NCBI GenBank assembly: GCA_029555925.1
Contig: JAKPQU010000121.1
Coordinates: 1-11,872 of the forward strand
Source: Bacillota bacterium
Lineage (GTDB): Bacteria > Eremiobacterota > SpSt-956 > JAKJGF01
Direction: 5' to 3'
Length of the DNA stretch: 11,872 nucleotides
Positions 5,981 through 11,872 of this stretch are shown here, piece by piece (position 1 is the first letter of the stretch; each line of letters begins with the position of its first letter). Below the pieces are notes generated by a model. That model was not told where the DNA came from and did not search any database. It saw only the letters and a list, made by a program, of their open reading frames with translations. A program made the translations under genes and the position numbers.

Positions 5981-8065
5981 ATGCCCATATTCTGTGATAA
6001 GTGTGGTTTTCAGAACAGTAATTCTGCCAGATACTGTAAATCATGCGGTGAAGACATAATAGCTACCGGTGCAAGCGGCGCCCTGATGACAGGTGTCATA
6101 CTTGATGAAAGATATGAAATAAAAAGACTTATAAAATCCGGAGGTATGGGCTCGGTTTATGAAGCCCTTGATAACAGATTTGATAAAACCCCCTGTGCCG
6201 TAAAAGAAATGTTGAATTTTTCCGCCAGTCCTCAGAATCAGCAGTATCTTATAGACCGTTTCAGCAAAGAGGCGAAAATACTGAATAATTTAAGGCATCC
6301 AAACCTTCCTGTAGTAAAAGATTATTTTGTCCAATGTGGCCGTTATTACCTTGTAATGGATTATATAGAAGGTGAAGACCTGGAAACAGTTATGAAAACA
6401 TATAAAGGTAAAGGTGTACCTCAGGAATATGTAATAACATGGGCAATAGAGATACTGGATGCACTCAATTACCTTCATAATCAATCACCGCCAGTAATAT
6501 ACAGGGACCTGAAACCACCAAATATTATGATCCGCCGTTCTGACAGAAGGGCAATGCTTATAGATTTTGGTATAGCGAGAACTCTTGATGCAGAAGGGCA
6601 GAACACCATGACAATCGTAGGAACACCTGTTTTTGCACCGGAAGAACTTATTGCAGGCAGACCGGAACCGAGAACCGATCTCTATTCACTGGGTGCAACC
6701 ATGCACTGTCTGCTTACAGGCACAGTTCCTCAAAGACCTTTTGAATTCCCGTCTTTAAAAGAATTTAATGTGAATGTATCACAGGAACTTGAAGATATAA
6801 TCATGTGTTCTCTTTCACGGAAACCTGCAGACAGATACGTAAATGCAAAACAGATGAAATACGCCCTGGAGAAATTGAGTTCCTCCGGACAGGTTCCTCA
6901 GACGGTAATTCCGGCTATACCCGGAACTGTAGTTTCTGACACACCCGGAACCGTAGTCTCGTCCACACCCGGAATTTCATCCACCCATGGAATTTCGTCC
7001 ATACCCGGAACTGTAGTTTCTGCCACACCACAGAACATACCGGTAAGTTCTTCCATTGAAAAAACTGTAACAATAAGAGAACCGGCTTTTATAGGCCGGA
7101 CAATCACTTCTACCGGTCCTTCCGTCAGGTCTAAAGGTTTTAACTTGAAGATCATTTTAATCATGTCAGTAGTAATAATTGCCGGTATAATCTTATACTA
7201 TAATTTTACATCCGATCTGCCCGGTAAAGCTATGTCTCTTTATAAAGAGGGAAAATATGAAGAAGCAATTAAATATTACAATAAAATTTTAGCAGGAGAT
7301 GAGAAGAATTTTGATGCTTTAAACAAAAAAGGTGAATGTTTTTCGGCGCTAAAAAAATATGATGAAGCTATTAAATGTTTTGATGAAGCATTAAATATAG
7401 ATAAGTCATCTGTATTACCGTGGAATAATAAAGGAGACGCTCTCTTTGAAGAACAAAAATACGAAGAATCTATGGAATGTTTTGATAAGGTTCTGGAAAT
7501 CGATCACGGAAATTCCTATGCAAAAGACCGGAAAAGTATAGTGTTAAAAAAACTGTGTGATAATTGGAACGACAGGGGAACTTCATTACTTGAAGAGAAA
7601 AAATATGAAGAGGCTATCAAGTGGTTTGATAAAACCTTAAAGGTCAGTCCTGAAGATGGTGACGCAAAAGAAAAAAAAGATTTAGCTTTAAAGAGGATGG
7701 AAGAAAATGGCAAATCTCCGGAAGATGAGGCACAGGGAAAGGCTGAAGAATGGAACGATAAAGGCGGGTCTTTCCTTAAAGAAAAAAAATATGATGAAGC
7801 TATTCAGTGTTTTGATAAAGCCTTGCATTATAACAGCAGAATGGATAAAGCTCTGGCCAATAAAGGAGTTGTTTTATTTAAACAGGGAAAACATACAGAA
7901 GCAATAGAATGTTTTGATAAAGCCCTTGAGATTGATCCGAAAAATGGACAGACATGGTTTAATAAAGGTGTTGCCTGTCATACACAGGGAGATCTCAAAA
8001 AGGCAAAAGAATGTTATAATAAGGCAAAGGAGTGTGACCCGAATATAAAGATTCCGGAGATTTAA
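5981..8065 (+). CDS. Zinc-ribbon / Ser-Thr protein kinase / transmembrane / TPR protein
   Basis: This 694-residue protein is a membrane-anchored eukaryotic-type Ser/Thr kinase. Residues 5-22 are a zinc ribbon (C5, C8, C19, C22). The kinase domain covers about 45-300: glycine loop SGGMGSVY 53-60, lysine K75, alpha-C glutamate E97, catalytic loop YRDLKPPN 174-181 with D176, DFG 195-197, GTPVFAPEE 214-222 and RTDLYSLG 231-238. All catalytic residues are present, so it should be active. A Ser/Thr/Pro-rich linker (about 303-385) contains repeated PGTVVS-like units. One hydrophobic helix spans about 390-408, putting the kinase in the cytoplasm and the C-terminus outside. About seven TPRs fill 413-690, with a charged break near 565-588. 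The TPRs probably sense or scaffold partners. Its neighbour 8225-9460 follows in the same direction after a 159-base gap filled by heptamer array C, suggesting an operon. Substrates are unknown. Confidence 0.93.
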   Translation: MPIFCDKCGFQNSNSARYCKSCGEDIIATGASGALMTGVILDERYEIKRLIKSGGMGSVYEALDNRFDKTPCAVKEMLNFSASPQNQQYLIDRFSKEAKILNNLRHPNLPVVKDYFVQCGRYYLVMDYIEGEDLETVMKTYKGKGVPQEYVITWAIEILDALNYLHNQSPPVIYRDLKPPNIMIRRSDRRAMLIDFGIARTLDAEGQNTMTIVGTPVFAPEELIAGRPEPRTDLYSLGATMHCLLTGTVPQRPFEFPSLKEFNVNVSQELEDIIMCSLSRKPADRYVNAKQMKYALEKLSSSGQVPQTVIPAIPGTVVSDTPGTVVSSTPGISSTHGISSIPGTVVSATPQNIPVSSSIEKTVTIREPAFIGRTITSTGPSVRSKGFNLKIILIMSVVIIAGIILYYNFTSDLPGKAMSLYKEGKYEEAIKYYNKILAGDEKNFDALNKKGECFSALKKYDEAIKCFDEALNIDKSSVLPWNNKGDALFEEQKYEESMECFDKVLEIDHGNSYAKDRKSIVLKKLCDNWNDRGTSLLEEKKYEEAIKWFDKTLKVSPEDGDAKEKKDLALKRMEENGKSPEDEAQGKAEEWNDKGGSFLKEKKYDEAIQCFDKALHYNSRMDKALANKGVVLFKQGKHTEAIECFDKALEIDPKNGQTWFNKGVACHTQGDLKKAKECYNKAKECDPNIKIPEI
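6917..7022 (+). repeat. Degenerate in-frame repeat in the kinase linker
   Basis: Tandem degenerate units encode PGTVVS/TPGISS-like peptides. The 22-base sequence starting ATACCCGGAACTG is perfectly repeated at 6917-6938 and 7001-7022. Such a repeat may change linker length by slippage. Confidence 0.7.
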
Positions 8066-8067
8066 GA

Positions 8068-8117
8068 GTGCGTGGTGAATCGTGGGTCGTGAAGTCGTGA
8101 AAAGTGAAAAGTGAAAA
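8068..8117 (+). repeat. Heptamer array C, left arm (GTGnnnn units)
   Basis: Units: GTGCGTG, GTGAATC, GTGGGTC, an 8-base GTGAAGTC, then GTGAAAA three times. It starts 2 bases after the kinase stop codon and is oriented opposite to the right arm, as in array B. Confidence 0.83.
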
Positions 8118-8132
8118 ATCAAAGGGATACTT

Positions 8133-8203
8133 ACGCATCACGTAACTCACGAACCACGCGTCACGCGTTACGCGTTACGCGTCACGATTATAATGCATCA
8201 CGC
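8133..8203 (+). repeat. Heptamer array C, right arm, ending at the TPR-gene ribosome binding site
   Basis: ACGCATC, a 9-base variant and ACGAACC are followed by ACGCGTC, ACGCGTT, ACGCGTT, ACGCGTC and a degenerate ATGCATCACGC end. Bases 8156-8186 are identical to 5907-5937. It stops 5 bases before the ribosome binding site of the next gene. Confidence 0.88.
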
Positions 8204-8208
8204 TTTAT

Positions 8209-8215
8209 AAGGAGG
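8209..8215 (+). promoter_or_regulatory. Ribosome binding site AAGGAGG deciding the TPR-protein start
   Basis: A consensus site 9 bases before ATG 8225. It fixes the start at the signal peptide, not at 8111, from where the frame would run through the repeats. Confidence 0.88.
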
Positions 8216-8224
8216 TTATTTATC

Positions 8225-9460
8225 ATGAAAACTATATTTATAATTTTACTTGTTCTTTCTTTTTTTCCTGCATTAAACCTTAGTGCCTCTGAGCCGGATT
8301 TATTAGAATCTATAAATAACAAACCCTCTTCTATCTTTGTTGAAATAAAAAGTGATAAGAGTGATAATACTGCTTTTGTCGGAGATGAAATTATCTTTTA
8401 CATAACACCGTCTAAAGATTGTAATGTTATCCTGATTATGGGATATAGCTCCGGAGAATATGAAATTATATTCCCTAATTCCTCTCATCCTGATTTTGAC
8501 TGCAGTAAAGGAACTGTTTATGAAATACCCGGATTTAATATGGAAAAAATAGTTCTGGAAGGGCCTGAAGGAACAGTAAGGCTTAAAGCTATAGGAACAG
8601 ACAGGGAAGAAGTGTTTATAAATTTTCCTGAACTGTCAGAAGGAAAGATAAAAAATCTCCGGGATTTTGCCGGAAAATTAAAAGAAGGTCTTGATAAAAT
8701 ACCACAGGAGAACTGGACTTCATCGGAGCTTGAGATTAATCTGAAGAATAAAAATTTAAAACCCGTTGTAAATGCTTCTTTTAATACAGATTCTGCTGTA
8801 GACTATTATAAACAGGGTAAAGCCTATTATGATAATAAATCATATGATAAAGCAATAGAGCAATTTAAAAAAGCTTTACAGGCTTCACCTGACAGTATTG
8901 TTATTTATTATGCCATCGGTCTCTGTTATCAGGCAAAGGGGGATTTCAAAAATGCCCTGACGTGTTATAAAAAATGCATCGACTGCAGAATAAAGGAAAG
9001 AGACTGTTATGTAAGAGTGGGAGAAATGTATGATCAGGCAGGAAATAAGAAGGAAGCCTATTTGAGATATAAAAAAGCACTCAGGATTACAGAAGGTTAT
9101 AAAGATATAGGTAATGTTACTGTTACAGATATTACTCCTGAGAAATTTTATAATCTTGCTGTTGCCTGTAAAGATAATCCGAAAAATATAAAAAATATAA
9201 TGGAAATGACAGATATATATGAACAAAACGGAGATTATAAGGCCGGTAATTATTATCTGAAAAAACTGCTTATGGAGGCTATACCTCTTTATAAACCATA
9301 TAAAATAGAAGAAGACAAACCTCCTATGCCGGAGAAACCTGTTCCTCCTGTAGTGTATTCCGAACCGGCAGTTTATTACGAACCTGCTGTTTATACCGAT
9401 TACGCTCCCTATGTTCAGCCTTATATACCTCCTCCTCCGCCTGACTTTGTAGTTCAGTGA
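8225..9460 (+). CDS. Exported DUF4384-like / TPR protein
   Basis: The 411-residue product begins with a signal peptide (MKTIFIILLVLSFFPALNLS, cleavage likely near residue 21-22). Residues about 36-130 resemble the DUF4384 family: a VGDEIIFYITPSKDCNVIL strand pattern, then GEYEIIFPN, a YEIPGF segment and GPEGTVRLKAIGT. That domain is often found with bacterial Ser/Thr kinases or in envelope proteins of unknown role. TPR-like helices follow at about 191-290 (YYKQGKAYYDNKSYDKAIEQFKKAL and neighbours) and 303-350. The tail (364-411) is rich in Pro, Tyr and Val and ends in a run of five prolines. With the upstream kinase carrying TPRs on the outer face of the membrane, this may be an extracytoplasmic partner of the kinase; this is inference from gene order. 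It has no lipobox cysteine. Its exact function is unknown. Confidence 0.82.
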   Translation: MKTIFIILLVLSFFPALNLSASEPDLLESINNKPSSIFVEIKSDKSDNTAFVGDEIIFYITPSKDCNVILIMGYSSGEYEIIFPNSSHPDFDCSKGTVYEIPGFNMEKIVLEGPEGTVRLKAIGTDREEVFINFPELSEGKIKNLRDFAGKLKEGLDKIPQENWTSSELEINLKNKNLKPVVNASFNTDSAVDYYKQGKAYYDNKSYDKAIEQFKKALQASPDSIVIYYAIGLCYQAKGDFKNALTCYKKCIDCRIKERDCYVRVGEMYDQAGNKKEAYLRYKKALRITEGYKDIGNVTVTDITPEKFYNLAVACKDNPKNIKNIMEMTDIYEQNGDYKAGNYYLKKLLMEAIPLYKPYKIEEDKPPMPEKPVPPVVYSEPAVYYEPAVYTDYAPYVQPYIPPPPPDFVVQ

Positions 9461-9655
9461 GATACAGGTAATGTCTGATAGAAATGTTGAGAGTGCAGGG
9501 TGTTTTGATAGTCTTCCGTTATTACTCTGATTTAGAAAAAATGGCTTGTTTCCCAGGTTTAAGTGATTTTAAAAAGCTAGATATTTCAAGGTCAATTTAT
9601 AATCAAAGTATTAGCGGAACAGCCTCTTTTATTTTAATGGGTGATTAGTCTTAAC

Positions 9656-9683
9656 GGCCCGGACACGTCCGTCCGGGCCTTAT
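9656..9683 (+). terminator. Probable terminator of the kinase-TPR operon
   Basis: A perfect 9-base GC-rich stem GGCCCGGAC/GTCCGGGCC (9656-9664, 9671-9679) with a 6-base loop is followed by TTATATAATTT, a weak U-tract. It lies about 195 bases past the TPR-gene stop. The tail is not ideal. Confidence 0.55.
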
Positions 9684-9692
9684 ATAATTTCA

Positions 9693-9739
9693 GAAAAAAA
9701 ATAACAGGTCTCTGTCACAATAATCTATAGAGACCTGTT
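9693..9739 (-). terminator. Intrinsic terminator of the hydrogenase/response-regulator operon
   Basis: A perfect 11-base stem AACAGGTCTCT/AGAGACCTGTT (9703-9713 and 9729-9739) with a 15-base loop. On the minus strand it is followed by TTATTTTTTTT. It begins 9 bases after the response-regulator stop codon. Confidence 0.88.
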
Positions 9740-9747
9740 TACATTGC

Positions 9748-10131
9748 TTATTTTTTTATATGATCTTCTACAGTCTTTAACAATACTTCCGGTTTTATGG
9801 GTTTTTCCAGTACTGCCTTTACAGGTAGCCAGTCTTCGTCAGGTTCAAAACCGAAAGGAAGGTTCATCTCATGTCTTATACCTGTTACCAGTATAATAGG
9901 TATGCCTTTTGTCTTTTCTTCTTTATTCAGACTCCTTGCCACATCAAAGCCTTCTGTCTTTCTTGTCATCATAACATCAAGAAGAATTATATTGGGTGGA
10001 TCATTTTTTGCTTTTTCCAATCCTTCTTCTCCGTCAGGAGCATGATCTACTTCATAACCTTTTGCTTCCAGTAAATTAGTCATAGCATCCACTAAATCAG
10101 GATCATCGTCAATTATAAGTACCTTACTCAT
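9748..10131 (-). CDS. Single-domain response regulator (receiver only)
   Basis: This 127-residue protein is a stand-alone receiver domain of the CheY type with no output domain. The acidic pocket is D8-D10, the phospho-acceptor is D52 (ILLDVMM), with T83 and K110 (EKP). Between T83 and K110 is an insertion-like segment (about 85-105, including FGFEPDEDWLPV) longer than in classical CheY. ATG 10131 is preceded by AAGGAGGG at 10145-10138. It is the last gene of the minus-strand set and is followed by the terminator. Placement behind hydrogenase genes suggests a role in redox or hydrogen signalling, or that it is merely co-expressed; its kinase is not in view. Confidence 0.92.
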   Translation of the reverse strand: MSKVLIIDDDPDLVDAMTNLLEAKGYEVDHAPDGEEGLEKAKNDPPNIILLDVMMTRKTEGFDVARSLNKEEKTKGIPIILVTGIRHEMNLPFGFEPDEDWLPVKAVLEKPIKPEVLLKTVEDHIKK

Positions 10132-10151
10132 TTATTTCCCTCCTTCGTATT

Positions 10152-10232
10152 AGCTTTCAGCATTTCAGCATTTCAGCATGTCGGCATGTTTTACTGACCT
10201 GTGACTGTCTGACCTGCTGACCTGCTGATTGC
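10152..10232 (-). repeat. Octamer array D, between the NuoE-like gene and the response regulator
   Basis: Plus-strand reading: AGCATTTC twice, AGCATGTC and GGCATGTT at 10159-10190, preceded by a truncated AGCTTTC. After a short spacer, TGACTGTC, TGACCTGC, TGACCTGC and TGATTGC follow at 10202-10232. The two arms are inverted with respect to each other. In the sense of the genes, GCTGAAAT units end next to the response-regulator ribosome binding site. Confidence 0.82.
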
Positions 10233-10249
10233 TACAAGATTATTGTAAT

Positions 10250-10744
10250 TTATTTTCTATAACTTTTCAATATCTTAAGCACACTCTTTGGTGTTAAATT
10301 ACCATATATTTTATCATCTATCATTATGACCGGTGCAAGGCCGCATGCTCCCAGACATCTTGCTTCCTGCAGGGTAAATAAATTATCTTCGCTTGTGCCT
10401 CCTACTTCTATGTGCAGATCTTCTTTTATGGCATTCAATACTTTATCGGCACCTTTAATATAACAGGCAGTTCCGAGACATACTGAAATTACATGCTTCC
10501 CTCTCGGTTTGAGCGTAAAATAATGATAAAAAGTAGCTACACCCCAGATGTGAGATGTCGGTATATTCATTGTAAGAGCAACTTCGTCCATTACAGCTCT
10601 ATCCAGATATCCGTAAAGATCCTGGGCTTTATGAAGTATTCCTATAAGATAGGATTCTGGATGAGGATTATGTTTAACCTTATCCATAAATTCTCTTAAT
10701 TCAATCATTTTTTCGTCATTTAAATCAATTTTTGTGTCAATCAT
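10250..10744 (-). CDS. nuoE: NuoE/HydC-type [2Fe-2S] thioredoxin-like subunit
   Basis: The 164-residue protein belongs to the NuoE family of [2Fe-2S] electron-transfer subunits. It occurs in NADH dehydrogenases and in multimeric NAD(P)-linked [FeFe] hydrogenases (HydC, HndA). The cluster ligands are all present: C89 and C94 (CLGTAC) and C130 and C134 (CLGAC). Residues around 30-85 (AQDLYGYLDRAVMDEVALTMNI, then GVATFYHYFTLKPRG) are typical of the N-terminal helical part. I place the start at ATG 10744 because AGGAG (10757-10753) lies 8 bases upstream; a GTG at 10753 overlaps that site and cannot be the start. It lies 95 bases behind the hydrogenase gene, so it most likely carries electrons for that enzyme. 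No NuoF-like flavoprotein is seen in the window. Confidence 0.92.
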   Translation of the reverse strand: MIDTKIDLNDEKMIELREFMDKVKHNPHPESYLIGILHKAQDLYGYLDRAVMDEVALTMNIPTSHIWGVATFYHYFTLKPRGKHVISVCLGTACYIKGADKVLNAIKEDLHIEVGGTSEDNLFTLQEARCLGACGLAPVIMIDDKIYGNLTPKSVLKILKSYRK

Positions 10745-10752
10745 ATGTTTCA

Positions 10753-10757
10753 CTCCT
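10753..10757 (-). promoter_or_regulatory. Ribosome binding site AGGAG deciding the NuoE-like start
   Basis: Spaced 8 bases from ATG 10744; the GTG three codons earlier is part of this site. Confidence 0.75.
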
Positions 10758-10768
10758 ATGTGGCTATC

Positions 10769-10836
10769 AGCATTTCAGCAGTTCAGCACTTCATCATTTT
10801 TAGCTGATATGCTGACCGCTGACATGCTGAAATGCT
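10769..10836 (-). repeat. Octamer array E, between the hydrogenase and NuoE-like genes
   Basis: Plus-strand reading: AGCATTTC, AGCAGTTC, AGCACTTC and ATCATTTT (10769-10800), then the opposite arm GCTGATAT, GCTGACC, GCTGACAT, GCTGAAAT (10803-10833). The outermost units AGCATTTC and GCTGAAAT are exact complements apart from phase. It begins 3 bases after the hydrogenase stop and ends 11 bases before the next ribosome binding site. Confidence 0.84.
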
Positions 10837-10839
10837 ACT

Positions 10840-11872
10840 TTAATATTTCGCTTTACTATCTTTAGAAACTATACCCTTTGGCTCATGTGGTTTATAATGG
10901 GTATGTAATAGTTCATGAGACAGAGGACTGAGAGGTCTTCCAAGGAATTCCCTGTAGATTCTCTGTATATCGGGATTGGCATGACTTCTTCTGAAAGTTC
11001 TCTGTCTGTCAATATTATATAAAGTTCCTGCTCTTTTCTTGAGTAATTCTTCATCAAGGGGCATCGAATTGGAACCGGCATATGGCTGGCCACCTCCGCC
11101 GATACATCCGCCGGGGCAACCCATTATCTCAATAAAGTGGTATTTTTTGGGATCTTTTCTTACCATTTCAAGAAGGGTATTTGCATTGCCGAGTCCATGT
11201 GCTACGGCAACTCTTATTTCCTTGCCGTCCATTATGACTTTCCCTTCTTTTATACCCTGGAATCCTCTCAGATTCTCGAATTCTATGTCAATAAGCGTTT
11301 CGGCAGTATACAGTTCATAGGCAGTACGTAAAGCTGCTTCCATAACTCCTCCTGATACGCCGAAGATTGTTCCTGCACCTGATGATAAACCGAGAGGTCT
11401 GTCAAAATTTTCACCTTTAATATGAACAAAATCTATACCGGACGATTTTATCATCCACGCAATTTCTCTTGTAGTTATAACATAATCTGTAGTCTGTAAA
11501 CCTCTTACCATGAGTTCCGGTCTCGCTGCTTCATATTTTTTTGCAGTACAGCACATGATGGCGACATTCAGGATATTTTTAGGCTCTACCTTTATTTTAT
11601 CGGCAAAATAAGTCTTTGTCATAGCACTTAACATAGACATAGGAGACTTGCAGGTAGAAACATTTTCCAGTAAATCTGGATAAAACTGTTCAACACATTT
11701 CATCCATGCACTTGAACAGGATGTAATCATAGGCAGTTTTCCGTTGCCCTGGAGCCTGTCCAGAAATTCACTTGCTTCTTCCATTATTGTAAGGTCTGCA
11801 GCGAATTGAGTGTCAAAAACATAGTCAAATCCGAGCTTCCTTAAGGCAGCAACAAGATTATGTTCCAGGTTT
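10840..11872 (-). CDS. hydA: [FeFe] hydrogenase catalytic subunit, C-terminal part (5' end off window)
   Basis: The frame is open to the right edge, giving the last 343 residues of the H-cluster domain of an iron-only hydrogenase, which interconverts protons/electrons and H2. N-terminal iron-sulfur domains would be off window. The L1 motif is at 11704-11724 and reads T-S-C-S-S-A-W instead of the classical TSCCPxW. L2 is at 11530-11556 and reads M-C-C-T-A-K-K-Y-E instead of MPCxxKxxE. L3 (near 11081-11131) is classical: EIMGCPGGCIGGGGQP. Upstream residues FAADLTIMEEASEFL fit the proton-pathway glutamates. The C-terminus contains the small-subunit-like domain (TLYNIDRQRTFRRSHANPDIQRIYREFLG) followed by a short tail. 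The family assignment is firm; the physiological type (bifurcating, sensory, fermentative) cannot be decided here. It is followed by the NuoE-like gene. Confidence 0.94.
   Translation of the reverse strand, partial: NLEHNLVAALRKLGFDYVFDTQFAADLTIMEEASEFLDRLQGNGKLPMITSCSSAWMKCVEQFYPDLLENVSTCKSPMSMLSAMTKTYFADKIKVEPKNILNVAIMCCTAKKYEAARPELMVRGLQTTDYVITTREIAWMIKSSGIDFVHIKGENFDRPLGLSSGAGTIFGVSGGVMEAALRTAYELYTAETLIDIEFENLRGFQGIKEGKVIMDGKEIRVAVAHGLGNANTLLEMVRKDPKKYHFIEIMGCPGGCIGGGGQPYAGSNSMPLDEELLKKRAGTLYNIDRQRTFRRSHANPDIQRIYREFLGRPLSPLSHELLHTHYKPHEPKGIVSKDSKAKY

Larger units (their letters stand above)
9461..9747. other. Convergent intergenic region between the TPR gene and the response regulator
   Basis: It contains the two hairpins listed separately. 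An ORF of 35 codons (9541-9648, plus, starting MACFPGLSDF) has no ribosome binding site and I do not recognise it, so I do not call it a gene. Confidence 0.5.

Noticed and set aside
9541..9648. 35-codon ORF on the plus strand (MACFPGLSDF...)
   Set aside because: No ribosome binding site, no recognisable family, and short enough to arise by chance in AT-rich intergenic DNA.
10751..10753. GTG start for the NuoE-like gene
   Set aside because: The GTG overlaps the AGGAG ribosome binding site; ATG 10744 is correctly spaced 8 bases downstream.

Overview
The window comes from an AT-rich bacterial chromosome, probably an anaerobe: it encodes an [FeFe]-hydrogenase catalytic subunit and a NuoE/HydC-type [2Fe-2S] subunit. 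Housekeeping nucleotide-excision repair genes (uvrA, uvrB) are mixed with two-component and Ser/Thr-kinase signalling genes. No taxonomic marker is present. A zinc-ribbon/kinase/TPR protein and intergenic short tandem repeats would suit an uncultivated, metagenome-type lineage, but that is only a guess.

Layout. (1) 1-5598, minus strand: uvrB, then a 690-base gap, then a REC-histidine kinase hybrid, then uvrA (its C-terminal third lies off the left edge). (2) 5599-5980: a divergent intergenic region packed with heptamer arrays and one copy of a 51-base repeat. (3) 5981-9460, plus strand: a membrane Ser/Thr kinase with an N-terminal zinc ribbon and C-terminal TPRs, then an exported DUF4384-like/TPR protein; they look like one operon. 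(4) 9461-9747: a convergent intergenic region with two hairpin terminators. (5) 9748-11872, minus strand: [FeFe] hydrogenase (5' end off the right edge), NuoE-like subunit, and a single-domain response regulator, probably one operon closed by a strong intrinsic terminator.

The most unusual content is intergenic. Three genes (uvrB, the kinase, the TPR protein) have, just before the Shine-Dalgarno sequence and in the same sense orientation, an array of 7-base units (ACGCGTC, ACGCGTT, ACGCATC). At the kinase and TPR genes this is preceded by an oppositely oriented arm of GTGAnnn units. The two downstream hydrogenase-operon genes have the same architecture built from unrelated 8-base units (AGCATTTC in one arm, GCTGAAAT in the other). 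The arms nearly fill the gaps between a stop codon and the next ribosome binding site. This recurring design, built from two unrelated units, is my best candidate for an undescribed element. Other points are a 51-base direct repeat flanking uvrB, a palindrome that carries the kinase stop codon just before uvrA, a possible 10-codon leader peptide coupled to the kinase, and altered H-cluster motifs in the hydrogenase.
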